Part shown: positions 54,973-64,000 of the stretch, piece by piece
How the letters are laid out: each line of letters starts with the position of its first letter
Position numbering within the stretch: the first letter of the stretch is position 1
From: Geomicrobium sp. JCM 19038
GTDB lineage: Bacteria; Bacillota; Bacilli; Bacillales; Marinococcaceae
Direction of reading: 5' to 3'
DNA length: 64,000 nt
Assembly (NCBI RefSeq): GCF_000698125.1
Contig: NZ_BAXA01000013.1
Location: forward strand, 48,143 to 112,142
The notes under the pieces: model-generated
The model's input: the letters and a program-made list of their open reading frames with translations, nothing else
Told to the model about the DNA's origin: nothing
Databases searched by the model: none
Position numbers and translations under genes: made by a program

Positions 54973-55040
54973 AAAAATATGAACTTTTCTAACTTTATTA
55001 AAACACAACCTTTTGCCGTGTACAAACTGATTGCATAAAA

Positions 55041-55067
55041 AAGAAAGGCACACTCAGTGCCTTTCTT
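55041..55067. terminator. Bidirectional terminator
   Basis: An 11-bp perfect stem (AAGAAAGGCAC / GTGCCTTTCTT) with a 5-base loop. Confidence 0.85.
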
Positions 55068-55096
55068 ACACTGCATACGATTTAAGACAATAGAAT

Positions 55097-55270
55097 CTAT
55101 TGATCGGTTCGTGAAGATGATTTTGATGCTTTTTTGTCCTTTTGATCTTTCTCTTCACGATACACTTCATCTACTGGAACAGGGTCTTCAAATTCGTTAT
55201 CTTCAACATCGTTTTTCTTCGGACGATTTTTCTGGAATTGAATAGGGTCGTTTTGTTTGCGATTTTTCAT
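55097..55270 (-). CDS. Small, highly charged protein
   Basis: 57 residues with almost no hydrophobic content: MKNRKQNDPIQFQKNRPKKN followed by an acidic middle and a Lys/Ser tail KKASKSSSRTDQ. AGGTGATTTGA precedes the ATG and a terminator follows the stop. Low-complexity proteins of this type are common in Bacillaceae, for example spore small proteins, but I cannot assign it. Confidence 0.6.
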   Translation of the reverse strand: MKNRKQNDPIQFQKNRPKKNDVEDNEFEDPVPVDEVYREEKDQKDKKASKSSSRTDQ

Positions 55271-55332
55271 TCAAATCACCTCTTAATACTTGTTTTCCAC
55301 GAAACGACAGTTACGAAACATACTCAAGTCAA

Positions 55333-56214
55333 TTAAACTTTGAATGTTTTTAGCAACTCAACAACTCCGTGGACGAGAGGTGTTTGCGTATGTTTATGCC
55401 ATGTTAGTACAGTTTCTTTATAGTGAGTAACGTCAATTTCTTTATAGACAACGTTATGATGCTGGATATGTGATGTCGATTCGGGTACAAACGAGATGCC
55501 GAACTCCGCGGCAACAAGTGAAACCATCGTTTGTTGTTCTGTTGAATACTGTGCGATATTCATGACAGTGTTCGATTTGATATATAAAGAACGCACCGCT
55601 TCAAAATACCCTTCTCCTGCTTCTCTTGGACTAATGATTAACGGCTCATTAGATACGTCTTCCATTGCGATTGGTCCAGTCGACGAGGCTAGCGGATGAC
55701 TTTTAGGTAAGCAGACGATAAACTTCTCTTCATAGAACGGATGCGTATTTAACTCTTCATCACCTACAGGCGGTACAAGTAACGCTAAGTCAATGTCTCC
55801 CGTTAATAACGCTTGAATTTGCTGCTTTGTCGTTAATTGTGACACGTGAATTTCGAGCTTCGGATATTGTTTTTTTATTAGCGTTAAGACCCGTGGCAAA
55901 ATTTGAAAAACAACCGATCCTCCAAAACCAATCGCTATTTTCCCTCGTTCTCCTCGGTCAATTTCTTGTAAAATTGCAGTCTCCTTCTCAAGACGAGCAA
56001 GCATCTGAACGGAGAGCTCATACAAATACTCACCAGCTTCCGTTAAGGCAACAGAACGATTCGTTCGTTTCAATAATTGTACATTTAAGTTCTGTTCGAG
56101 CTCTTTGATTTGCGCACTTAATGGCGGTTGTGAAATGTTCAAACGTTGTGCAGCATTACCAAAGTGCAGCTCTTCAGCGACAGCGATAAAGTAACGTAAA
56201 TGACGAAGTTCCAT
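55333..56214 (-). CDS. LysR-family transcriptional regulator
   Basis: 293 residues. The helix-turn-helix is LRYFIAVAEELHFGNAAQRLNISQPPLSAQIKELE, a close match to the BenM/CatR-like subgroup that binds acids. The effector domain begins near GKIAIGFGGSVVFQILP. AGAAGGAT precedes the ATG. It is divergent from the creatinase-like M24 gene and the peptide-binding protein gene, which are its likely targets. Confidence 0.9.
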   Translation of the reverse strand: MELRHLRYFIAVAEELHFGNAAQRLNISQPPLSAQIKELEQNLNVQLLKRTNRSVALTEAGEYLYELSVQMLARLEKETAILQEIDRGERGKIAIGFGGSVVFQILPRVLTLIKKQYPKLEIHVSQLTTKQQIQALLTGDIDLALLVPPVGDEELNTHPFYEEKFIVCLPKSHPLASSTGPIAMEDVSNEPLIISPREAGEGYFEAVRSLYIKSNTVMNIAQYSTEQQTMVSLVAAEFGISFVPESTSHIQHHNVVYKEIDVTHYKETVLTWHKHTQTPLVHGVVELLKTFKV

Positions 56215-56340
56215 CTTTAATCCTTCTTTCCATACGTAATACGTATCAACATCATAGTAAAGAGTATCATTATTTTGTACAAGGTTTGTTAGGATAGATT
56301 AAACACTGAATTGCTAAAATTTTTAATCAGAGGAGATTAT

Positions 56341-57522
56341 ATGATTTTAAAAATACCAGATACAGAGATCTTGGCACGTCAACAATCCTTCAAAGAAAGA
56401 TTCAGAAAAGAAGGAATAGATGGTGCCATTATACACGCATCGATTGATATATTTTATTTAACAGCATTTCATTTCAGGCCATCAGAACGACCGATTGCTC
56501 TTATTTTTGATCCTCAAGGAGAGAGTCACCTCTTCGTACCACTTATGGAGAAGGGACATGCCGAAGCTTATGCGCATGTTGACCATGTTCACGATTATCC
56601 TGAGTATCCAGGTATCCAGCATCCAATGAATATTTTAAAAGACTATTTAACCTCGATTGGCATGGCTAACATTCACGTTGGAATCGATGGAGACGGGTAT
56701 TCCTCACCAAAAGGTTATCGTGGACCGAAGCTAAGTGATATTCTCGTTAATCAGTATACGTCGATTTACGGACTCATTGAATCGATGAGAATGGTAAAGT
56801 CTGAAAACGAACTGGCACTTATTAAAACGTCTGTACGTTGGGCCAACTATGCGCATGAGCTTCTCGTCAACTATTCAAAGGTTGGTCGTTCAGAAATTGA
56901 GATTGAAACGAAGGCAACATCTGAAGCAACCATCGCCATGGTTGAGACACTCGGTCCAGATTATATTCCTAACGGGTCACCTGCTCATGCCTTTTACCGA
57001 GGACAGATTGGACCACACTCTGCATTTCCACACTCACAAACGCAAAACTTACGACTTGAAACAGGATATAATGTCGTTTCTCAAGCAGCCGCTCACGTGT
57101 ACGGCTATATTAGTGAACTAGAGCGAACGATGTTTATCGAAGAAGTAAGTAAAGAACAAGAGAAGTATTTTCATCACATAAAGACCGCCCAAGACATTGC
57201 ATTTGAACATATTAAGCCTGGTGCAAAAGCTTCTGCTGTGGATGCTGCTGTGCAAACTTATTTCAAAGAAGAAGACGTACATCATTTAACACTTCACCAT
57301 ACGGGTCATGCACTTGGACTTGTTCATACGCACGAAGCTCCGTTCTTCGACTTAGGAGACGATACGACGCTTGAAGCAGGAATGGTTTTTTCCGTTGAAC
57401 CGGGTCTATTCGTAGAAGGACTTGGTGGGTTTCGTCATTCCGATACGATTGTTGTTACCAAAGACGGAATGGAACAACTAACCTATTATCCACGAGATCT
57501 AGAATCATTAATCATTACATAA
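56341..57522 (+). CDS. M24-family protein, creatinase-like with altered metal ligands
   Basis: 393 residues with a creatinase N-terminal domain followed by the pita-bread M24 domain. The region that should hold two metal-binding Asp residues reads VVSQAAAHVYGYISELERTMF: the first Asp is missing and the second is Glu. LHHTGHALGLVHTHEAPF and FSVEPG keep the His and one Glu, but the last ligand region reads GGFRHSDT. This resembles metal-free creatinase more than Xaa-Pro peptidase. AGAGGAG precedes ATG 56341. It forms an operon with a peptide-type binding protein, so it may act on an imported amidino or peptide compound. Confidence 0.8.
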   Translation: MILKIPDTEILARQQSFKERFRKEGIDGAIIHASIDIFYLTAFHFRPSERPIALIFDPQGESHLFVPLMEKGHAEAYAHVDHVHDYPEYPGIQHPMNILKDYLTSIGMANIHVGIDGDGYSSPKGYRGPKLSDILVNQYTSIYGLIESMRMVKSENELALIKTSVRWANYAHELLVNYSKVGRSEIEIETKATSEATIAMVETLGPDYIPNGSPAHAFYRGQIGPHSAFPHSQTQNLRLETGYNVVSQAAAHVYGYISELERTMFIEEVSKEQEKYFHHIKTAQDIAFEHIKPGAKASAVDAAVQTYFKEEDVHHLTLHHTGHALGLVHTHEAPFFDLGDDTTLEAGMVFSVEPGLFVEGLGGFRHSDTIVVTKDGMEQLTYYPRDLESLIIT

Positions 57523-57537
57523 AGGGGACAAAACAAC

Positions 57538-59108
57538 ATGAAAAAGCAGATGATTTTTTTACCTATCTTTTCTGCAATTGCACTTGCAGCATGCTCATCT
57601 GATCCAGGGGACAGCACAAATGCGACCGATTCTTCAACTACTAGCGATTCGTCAGACGAGACGATTACGATGGCAATTACAGCAGATATTCCTGACTTAA
57701 ACCCACAAGGGGCGAGTGAGCGAATGTCTGGTTCAATTAAGTTCCATGTATTTGAAACACTCGTTGCGCCTGATGAGAATATGGATTTACAACCTTTACT
57801 CGCTGAGAGTTATGAACAATTAGATGATTTGACGTGGGAATTCAAACTCAAAGAGGGCATTTCATTCCATGACGGTGAGCCGTTCAACGCTGAAGCGGTG
57901 AAGACGAATTTCGACCGGGTTCTTGATCCTGATATTGCTTCTCCGATGTTCGCCCAATTCAATGTAATTGACGAAGTTGAAGTCATCGATGATTATACGG
58001 TGCACTTTATAACTGGGGAACCGTTTCAATCACTACCGAACAACTTATCTCACTTTGGCGGAGCCATCATTAGCCCGAAAGCAATAGAAGACGCTGAAAA
58101 CGGAGATCACAACTTAGATCTTGATCCTGTCGGTACTGGACCATTTGTCTTCGAATCTTGGACTCAAGGAGAAAGCATTAACTTTGAGAAGAATGAAGAC
58201 TATTGGGGAGATGCTGTTGATTTTGATGCGTTAACCTATTTGATCGTTCCTGAACAGTCGACACGTATTGCAATGCTTGATACGGGTGAAGTAGACATTA
58301 TTGACGACATTGAGCCCGTTAACACCGGACAAATTGACGCAATGGATGACGCTAGTCTAGTAGCCGTTGAAAGCATGCGTTCCAACTATATTGGTTTTAA
58401 CTTAGACGTTGAGCCACTTGATGATGAACGAGTACGCCAAGCATTCGCCCATGCGATTGACCGTGATACACTTGTCACCGGCTTCTATGGTGAGTATGGC
58501 TCAAAAGCAACGGTCCAATTAGCGATTATATCTTCGGTTATAACCCTGATTCTGACTTTCCTGAATACGACATTGAACGTGCCAGAGAACTTCTTGCCGA
58601 AGCAGGGTTTGAAGATGGATTTACAACGTCGATCTGGTTAGAAGAAAGTGATTCGGTGGCAGTTCAAGTCGCCCAACATGTTCAAGATCAGGTAGCTGAA
58701 ATCGGCATTAATCTTGAAATTCAACAATTAGAATGGACGACGCTGATTACCGAGACGACAGAAGGTAACCATGATCTCTTCTTACTCGGATGGTCGAACA
58801 ACTTAGGGGATCCTAATGATGCCATTTACCGCCAGTTCCACTCTGATAACATCGGTGCAGCGGGTAACCGCATGTGGTACAGCAATGATGAAGTTGATGA
58901 ACTGTTAATTGATGCACGTAAAGAAAGTGATGACGCTGTACGTGAAAGCATGTACCAAGAAGTACAAGCGATCCTCGCTGAAGAGGTTCCACGAATTGAT
59001 TACGTTCACCCGTACTATATTCTAGGTGTAGGTGACCACATCGAAGGATTTGAACAATTCGTAAGCGAGCACCACTCCTTTAGAAACGCCTCCATCATCG
59101 AAAACTAA
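57538..59108 (+). pseudogene. Peptide/nickel-type substrate-binding lipoprotein (frameshifted)
   Basis: About 523 residues when repaired. Signal peptide with lipobox LAAC, then SBP_bac_5 features: LAESYEQLDDLTWEFKLKEGISFHDGEPF, VGTGPFVFESW and DDERVRQAFAHAIDRDTLV. The frame breaks near 58513 after YGSKAT. One G restores GPISDYIFGYNPDSDF onward to VAQHVQDQVAEIGINLEIQQ and the end. It follows the creatinase-like gene by 15 bp and shares its promoter. No permease or ATPase gene is near. Confidence 0.85.
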
Positions 59109-59110
59109 CT

Positions 59111-59129
59111 GGGGACAGTCCCCCATCGC
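59111..59129. repeat. Second copy of the GGGGACAGTCCCCCATCGC element
   Basis: These 19 bases are identical to 23563-23581. They lie immediately after the stop of the binding-protein gene. Here there is no inverted partner. Confidence 0.65.
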
Positions 59130-59154
59130 TTTAGAGAACCAAAGTAAATAGACC

Positions 59155-59192
59155 AAAAGGCACTTCTGCTAGTAATGCAGAAGTGCCTTTCT
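59155..59192. terminator. Bidirectional terminator
   Basis: AAAGGCACTTCTGC and GCAGAAGTGCCTTT form a 14-bp stem with a 7-base loop between convergent genes. Confidence 0.85.
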
Positions 59193-59241
59193 TCATGAAC
59201 TCAGACTCATGATAGAGGACTACAATTAATTTTCCACTGCG

Positions 59242-60360
59242 TCACTTTTTCTTCTTAATCGAAACAAATGACCAGTACGTACCCATTCTCCACAACCACT
59301 CAAATGGACCGTAGCGAAACGGCTTGAGCCACAAGTAGCTAACTAGCATCTGGCTAATGAATAGAAGGATTCCAATACTAAGCGCAAACATGTAACTCGG
59401 TTCTGTCCAAATCCCTACATCTTCAAAGATCGTTCTTCCGCTTCCACGGAATAAGCAAACGAACACGAGCGATTGCAAAAGATAGTTCGTAAACGCCATC
59501 TTTCCAATTGAATTAAAAGGAAGAAGTGCTTTCGACATTGCCGTCTCACTCGTCCCCCACAAAACAATGAACAAGATCATACCAATCGTCACAACGAATG
59601 GGAAAAATCCATTTAACACTTGAATTGATTCATTATAATAAAGCATCGTCTTTCCAGCTAAACCGATCGCTAGACTGAGGAAAGTGAGTACCCACATTTG
59701 TTTTCTGCGATTTGAGATGACAGTGAATATGCCCTTATAAAAGGCAAACATCCCAAAAAGAAAGAAACCTAAATGCTCAACCATCGAAGAAAACTCTATA
59801 ATGAGATATTCCGTTCCTTTAAACGGTTCTTCAGAACTAACAAGAACGCTTTTCAAACCTTCTTCAAGGGAAAGCTCACCAGAGAAGAAGTAGCTAATGA
59901 CTTCAACTCCAACTGTATACCCTAACCAGAGGATTAACGCAGCAAACAACAAGCCTCTCACAGGCAACGTTGTAAATAACAGCAGAACAAACCCTGCCAT
60001 TGCATACATCAATAAAATGTCCCCTGCCCAAATCGCATAACCGTGTACAGCACCGACAATCGCTAACAATAAAAACCTTCTTAACAAAATAGGATAAGGG
60101 TTCATATCCTTTTCTTTTAATCTGTTATAGATGAGCATTACACTCATCCCGAACATAAATGCAAATAATGGTCTTGCACTATCCGTCAAAATGATGGATA
60201 GAACATCATTTAATCCTTCATTAAGTGCCGATGGATGTTCCTTGTTGATCTCTGCAAGACCAGGTATATTGGCTAAAAAAATGGCGAGTAATGCAACTCC
60301 ACGCATTTGGTCTAATATCGCTATTCTTTGATGTTGATTTATATCATTACTCTTTGTCAT
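59242..60360 (-). CDS. DUF418 family membrane protein
   Basis: 372 residues with 8-10 hydrophobic helices. It shares the N-terminal RIAILDQMRGVALLAIFLANI block, a middle PYPILLRRFLLLAIVGAVHG segment and the C-terminal NYLLQSLVFVCLF and YGPFEWLWRMGTYW signatures with the gene at 19738-20946. The function is unknown. ATG 60360 is preceded by GAGGTTTCT; the frame is open to 60378. Confidence 0.85.
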   Translation of the reverse strand: MTKSNDINQHQRIAILDQMRGVALLAIFLANIPGLAEINKEHPSALNEGLNDVLSIILTDSARPLFAFMFGMSVMLIYNRLKEKDMNPYPILLRRFLLLAIVGAVHGYAIWAGDILLMYAMAGFVLLLFTTLPVRGLLFAALILWLGYTVGVEVISYFFSGELSLEEGLKSVLVSSEEPFKGTEYLIIEFSSMVEHLGFFLFGMFAFYKGIFTVISNRRKQMWVLTFLSLAIGLAGKTMLYYNESIQVLNGFFPFVVTIGMILFIVLWGTSETAMSKALLPFNSIGKMAFTNYLLQSLVFVCLFRGSGRTIFEDVGIWTEPSYMFALSIGILLFISQMLVSYLWLKPFRYGPFEWLWRMGTYWSFVSIKKKK

Positions 60361-60440
60361 AGAAACCTCTTCAGTCATTAAGCTTGGAAAGAGTCAAGCA
60401 AACGAACGATCAATGTAATTAAAAACACATCTACCTATCT

Positions 60441-62118
60441 TTACTGTCTCGTCTCCTTACGCCAAGCACCTTCACGTCTATCGTCGGTTGCTCCTTCTAA
60501 TTCACCAGTTTGTCGGTCGATGGCTAATGCTTGAATCGATCCAAAATATAGCGGTGTCGGAGGTTCACGAACGTCTTGATAGCCTTTTTGAAGAAGTGCT
60601 TCACGTTGGTTAGAGTCTACTTCTCCTTCCATAACTAGCTCATCTTCAGTCAAGTGAAAACGTTCCGTTTCTACTGCTTGTTCTAGATCAGCTTCTCCAC
60701 TAACCCAATCAGTAATCACTTGTGTAAGCATAATAGGAATTCGCTCTCCTCCGGGGCTACCGATCCCCATCACCGGACCTTTTTCATCTGCTAAAATAAG
60801 CGGAGAAGACCACGTGATGGAACGCTTCCCTGGTTCCGGTTCATTATTCCCCTCACTACCTATGCTAAACCTCGACATCTGATTGTTAAGAAAGAAGCCT
60901 TGGGAATAGTCTCCTGAGCCAAAAAAGTCAGTCAATGTATTTGTCATTGAAACGACGGTTCCTTCATCATCTATAACGGTAATATGTGTCGTATTCGGGT
61001 CTGAGTCATGAGCAACCAGATCATCTCCAGACAACAAACGGTCAGAAGAGATCTTTTCTGCTAATGCTTTGTTTTGTTCTGAGTCTGTAAGGTGATCAAT
61101 TGGAACATCAACGAAAGAAGGATCATCATACTCTGTTTCAATCGTGTAGTGTGCAATTCTCCAAGACATCGCAATGTCATGAATAAAGTCCGTGCTATTA
61201 CGACTCTCACTGAGAGTCCCTCGTTCTTCAATCATTTGCAACATCTGTATGACGCTTGCGCCAGGAAGCGGTAATGGAGCCCCAATCACTTCATATCCAG
61301 CAAACTCTCCAGTGACCGGTTGATGACGGCCGACACGATAGTCTGAAAGTGAGTTCATGTTTAAACCTTCAATTTCAGAGACAAGGCCTTCCGCAATCTC
61401 TGCCTCGTAAAACGATACTCCTCCACTGTCTCGAATGAGACGTAACGTATCTGCTAGTTCTGATTGTTCGATGTCGTCTCCCGCAGAAAGGGGAGTGCCA
61501 TTAGGATAAAAGTGCTCTAATCGTTCGACTGGCAATCGACCTTGGGCGGACTGAAGTTGCTCAGCGAACGTTTCTGAAACGGTCGCATGTTCAGCTAAGT
61601 CAATGGCTGGATTAAGCACTTCTTGCCAATCTGATCTTCCATAGTCATCATGCATCGTCATCATGCCAGCAACAAAACCTGGGACACCACTATTGGATGA
61701 GGGAATGCCGTTTTCTGGTACAATTTCACGATAATCATAGGCTTCAGCGTCTTCTCCTTGCTCTTGCACGAGCGTCACTCCGCCACCACCAATTCCAGAA
61801 GCAAAGCTCAACGACCGAAATCGCATACGCCGAGGCGATGGCAGCATCAACTGCATTTCCACCACTTTCAAGCACCTTCATTCCAGCTTCTACAGCGTCT
61901 GGGTGACCAGCACTCACACCATATGAAGTTAGACGTTCAGCCTCATCTACAGACCGCTCAATTACTTCTTCATCTTCTGCATTTGGTTTCTTAGAAAGTT
62001 CGATTTCGTTCTCCTCCTCTCCACCTGATGCACAACCGCCAAGCAAAAACACCGCCATTGACGCTTGAATAAAGAGAACGTGGTAGTTGACCTTGATCCT
62101 CTTCATTTTTCGTTGCAA
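60441..62118 (-). pseudogene. ggt: Gamma-glutamyltransferase, lipoprotein form (frameshifted)
   Basis: About 558 residues when repaired. Signal peptide with lipobox LLGGC. The large-subunit start VSAGHPDAVEAGMKVLESGGNAVDAAIA is followed by GIGGGGVTLVQ. The autocleavage site is in DPNTTHITVIDDEGTVVSMT, where Thr becomes the catalytic N-terminus of the small subunit, and GSPGGERIPIMLTQVI is the glycine loop. GGT transfers or hydrolyses gamma-glutamyl groups of glutathione or poly-gamma-glutamate outside the cell. Near 61804-61807 two bases are missing between VVE and FASGIG (expected Pro codon). TTG 62118 has a suitable GAGGTGG; ATG 62106 is the alternative. Confidence 0.85.
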
Positions 62119-62347
62119 TCCATCCACCTCATCATCGCTACAAATTCTATCAACATCGAATTGCTTAGTCTTTGTCATTTAACTTGCTGTCATTTTACAA
62201 GTCGTGATCAACATGTCAATAGAATAACTTTTAAAGAATACGAATGATCTACTTTTAAAAGTTGAAAAATCAACGTCTCTAGTCTAATACGTCTACCTTT
62301 TACTTCTAGTGATAAAAAGGGGCTATAAGCGTTATCATCGTATAAAA

Positions 62348-62381
62348 AACTAAGCCATAGCGAAATGCTAATGGCTTAGTT
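62348..62381 (-). terminator. Terminator
   Basis: An 11-bp stem (AACTAAGCCAT / ATGGCTTAGTT) is followed on the minus strand by TTTTTT, just past the stop at 62388. Confidence 0.8.
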
Positions 62382-62387
62382 CTCAGA

Positions 62388-62663
62388 TTATTTCTCTACT
62401 TGGATATCTTGATACGATGGATTGCGCTCAAACTCCGCTTTCGCAAATGGACATAGAGGGAGAATGACCTTCTCCTCACTTCTCATTCTTTCAACAACCG
62501 AATGCACCAACTCTTCAGCGATCCCTTTTCCTCGATGTGCTTCCTTTACAATCGTATGGTCTATAATGATTTTCTTAGTACCAATTGGCTTAAACGTTAT
62601 TTTACCCATTTCTTCTCCGTGCTGATCTTGATATACATGTTGTTTCTCTTCCTTACTAATCAT
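62388..62663 (-). CDS. Small GNAT-like acetyltransferase (YjdJ/CG type)
   Basis: 91 residues. The short GNAT domain has IIIDHTIVKEAHRGKGIAEELV with the RGKGIA acetyl-CoA loop, then a final LPLCPFAKAEFERNP. This matches the compact family found from bacteria to animals; the substrate is unknown. ATG 62663 follows GTGAAGGA; the frame open to 62783 overlaps the next gene and has no site. It lies 25 bp downstream of the FMN reductase gene. Confidence 0.85.
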   Translation of the reverse strand: MISKEEKQHVYQDQHGEEMGKITFKPIGTKKIIIDHTIVKEAHRGKGIAEELVHSVVERMRSEEKVILPLCPFAKAEFERNPSYQDIQVEK

Positions 62664-62688
62664 GTTATCCTTCACCTCACATGTACGT

Positions 62689-63264
62689 TTACTTAAAATG
62701 CAACATCCATTCCTCAAAGGCACTGAGGAACTTTTCGACACGTTTAATTGTAGCTTCATCCGCAATTTCAGACTGATCTTCACTGAGTTTGTTATGAACA
62801 GAGCCGACCATAATTTTTGGACCTGGCATAATATAGGCGTCTAGTGTGAGTAACGTTTGACGTGTTTGCCCTTGTGATTGCACCGTTCCCGCTCCACCGG
62901 GGCTTGCACCTGCTAGCGCAAACGGTTTGTGTTTTAGGACTGTGCCTTTGGCAGGGCGTGATGCCCAGTCTAAAGCGTTTTTCAGAACAGCTGGACTGCC
63001 CGAATTGTACTCTGGCGAGACGACGATTACACCATCCGCTTCATCAATCGCTTCATCAATCGCTTCTTTCAACTGTTGTACACTCTCTGGATCCCCTTCT
63101 GCCTCAATATCTTGATTGAAAAAGGGAATCGTATCAATCTCGATCTCTTTCATTTGCCAATGGCTCGGTTTCTTTTCAATCATCACTTCCAATAACTTCC
63201 GATTGTACGATTGCTTTCGTAGACTCCCACAAATCATTGCAATCTTAAGATTTCTATCCGCCAT
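62689..63264 (-). CDS. NADPH-dependent FMN reductase family protein
   Basis: 191 residues with a flavodoxin-like fold. Motifs are IAMICGSLRKQSYNRKLLEVM (FMN phosphate loop near residues 8-25), VIVVSPEYNSGSPAVLKNALDW (about 79-100) and FALAGASPGGAGTVQSQ. This is the chromate/azo/quinone reductase type. The adjacent esterase of MhqD type could suggest quinone or electrophile stress defence (inference). AGGAGGTAATT precedes the ATG. Confidence 0.9.
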   Translation of the reverse strand: MADRNLKIAMICGSLRKQSYNRKLLEVMIEKKPSHWQMKEIEIDTIPFFNQDIEAEGDPESVQQLKEAIDEAIDEADGVIVVSPEYNSGSPAVLKNALDWASRPAKGTVLKHKPFALAGASPGGAGTVQSQGQTRQTLLTLDAYIMPGPKIMVGSVHNKLSEDQSEIADEATIKRVEKFLSAFEEWMLHFK

Positions 63265-63363
63265 AATTACCTCCTGATCGATTAAAGATTACGACTAGAT
63301 TGTATAAATCATAGCACAGGTCGACCACAACTCGGATACGACACCCATTCACCGCAACAAAAA

Positions 63364-63963
63364 CTACGCTTTCACCTCAGTGTTCCACCAGCTTGTCGCC
63401 TGTTTTATCTCTTCATCTGTTAATTCGTGCCCGTAATCGGTCAGTTTCACCATCACTTTTGCTCCATTGTCACTTAGTTGTTTCTTCACAGCCATAACGT
63501 CTCCAGGAGTTGTGATGACATCCCTTGCTCCAGATGTAATGAATACAGGAACATTGTCGAGTGACTTCGATTCAACATGGGAAAATAAATGACTCGGATG
63601 AAGTAAAATCGCAGAATAAAACAAGTCCCTATGTGAGAGCAATAAATTAATCGCTAGATTTGCTCCATTAGAATATCCAACGAGATGAATGGATCGACCC
63701 GTTCCTACTTGTTCTTTAATAAAGGAAGCGATTTTGTCTGTATTCTCTTGGATCTCTGCATAATTAAACCGTCCGTCTACCGGTCTGTTAAAGTACCGAA
63801 AGCCTTTATGATTGTTCGATACATCACCACGAATTCCTAACACAGAAAGGGAATCATCGATTTCACCAACAACATGTAGTAAGTCTGTTTCTCTTCCTCC
63901 GCTACCGTGTAAAACGATGAAGACATCTTGACTCGTTTGGCTATGATGATAGAACGATTTCAT
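63364..63963 (-). CDS. Carboxylesterase/phospholipase-type alpha/beta hydrolase (MhqD-like)
   Basis: 199 residues. VFIVLHGSGGRETDLL is the oxyanion segment, HLVGYSNGANLAINLLL holds the nucleophile Ser near residue 101, ITSGARDVITTPG holds the acid, and KLTDYGHELTDEEI the His. The size and pattern match MhqD-like hydrolases, which in B. subtilis are induced by hydroquinones and electrophiles. GAGAGGGG precedes the ATG. The right edge of the window lies 37 bases upstream. Confidence 0.85.
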   Translation of the reverse strand: MKSFYHHSQTSQDVFIVLHGSGGRETDLLHVVGEIDDSLSVLGIRGDVSNNHKGFRYFNRPVDGRFNYAEIQENTDKIASFIKEQVGTGRSIHLVGYSNGANLAINLLLSHRDLFYSAILLHPSHLFSHVESKSLDNVPVFITSGARDVITTPGDVMAVKKQLSDNGAKVMVKLTDYGHELTDEEIKQATSWWNTEVKA

Positions 63964-64000
63964 TGTGTTGCCCCTCTCTTTCTTGATATTGACTTACCAT

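Noticed and set aside
63964..64000. End of another gene upstream of the esterase
   Set aside because: A short minus-strand frame enters from the right edge, but 37 bases are too few to support a coding call.

Overview
This window looks like a chromosomal segment of a low-to-moderate GC Gram-positive of the Bacillaceae, probably an alkaliphilic or halotolerant soil-type bacillus. The evidence is strong Shine-Dalgarno sequences, class II-type lipoproteins, very acidic secreted proteins, TPP riboswitches, cre-like sites and a VanR/S-like two-component system. Most genes lie on the minus strand. I see no rRNA, tRNA, CRISPR array, prophage or insertion sequence.

Layout. 0-10 kb: housekeeping and orphan genes (DUF368 lipid-carrier family, GNAT, DJ-1/PfpI, TPR, an M29 peptidase remnant, HAD, an orphan peptide-binding lipoprotein), then thiC under a TPP riboswitch. 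11-18 kb: a C5-diacid (itaconate/mesaconate type) degradation cluster made of a GltS-like carrier, CitE-like lyase, MaoC hydratase, LysR, acyl-CoA dehydrogenase and CaiB-type CoA-transferase. 18-24 kb: Nudix, proline dehydrogenase, DUF418, EamA and GntR genes. 24-29 kb: a sigma-54-controlled operon of degradative HMG-CoA reductase plus a TctA-like transporter, with its enhancer-binding protein. 29-37 kb: thioesterase, MFS and LysR genes, then a second sigma-54 system (enhancer-binding protein, AtuA/DUF1446 protein, small AtuA-like protein, CitMHS carrier). 36.8-39.6 kb: VanY-, VanS- and VanR-like genes without vanHAX. 39.7-47.9 kb: many small membrane proteins and an ABC-2 permease paired with a LytTR protein carrying a degenerate ABC domain. 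48-51 kb: a Tat-exported GMC dehydrogenase operon that includes its own tatA. 51-64 kb: a BASS-type transporter, an acidic lipoprotein, a TPP-riboswitch-controlled THI5/NMT1-like protein, LysR plus creatinase-like M24 protein plus peptide-binding protein, a second DUF418, gamma-glutamyltransferase, FMN reductase and an esterase.

Functional theme. Three neighbouring catabolic modules handle short branched or dicarboxylic acids: itaconate/mesaconate, mevalonate, and an AtuA-linked unknown acid. Each has its own transporter and regulator. Two of them have clear -24/-12 promoters with inverted-repeat upstream activator sites.

Quality warning. At least twenty genes are interrupted by one-base frameshifts. 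Almost all can be repaired by adding one base to a short homopolymer, and the protein on both sides is otherwise intact. This pattern fits sequencing or assembly indels better than real gene decay. I mark such genes as pseudogene because the given sequence is broken, but I describe the intact product. Two true remnants, an M29 peptidase half and a decayed LysR gene, do not fit that explanation.
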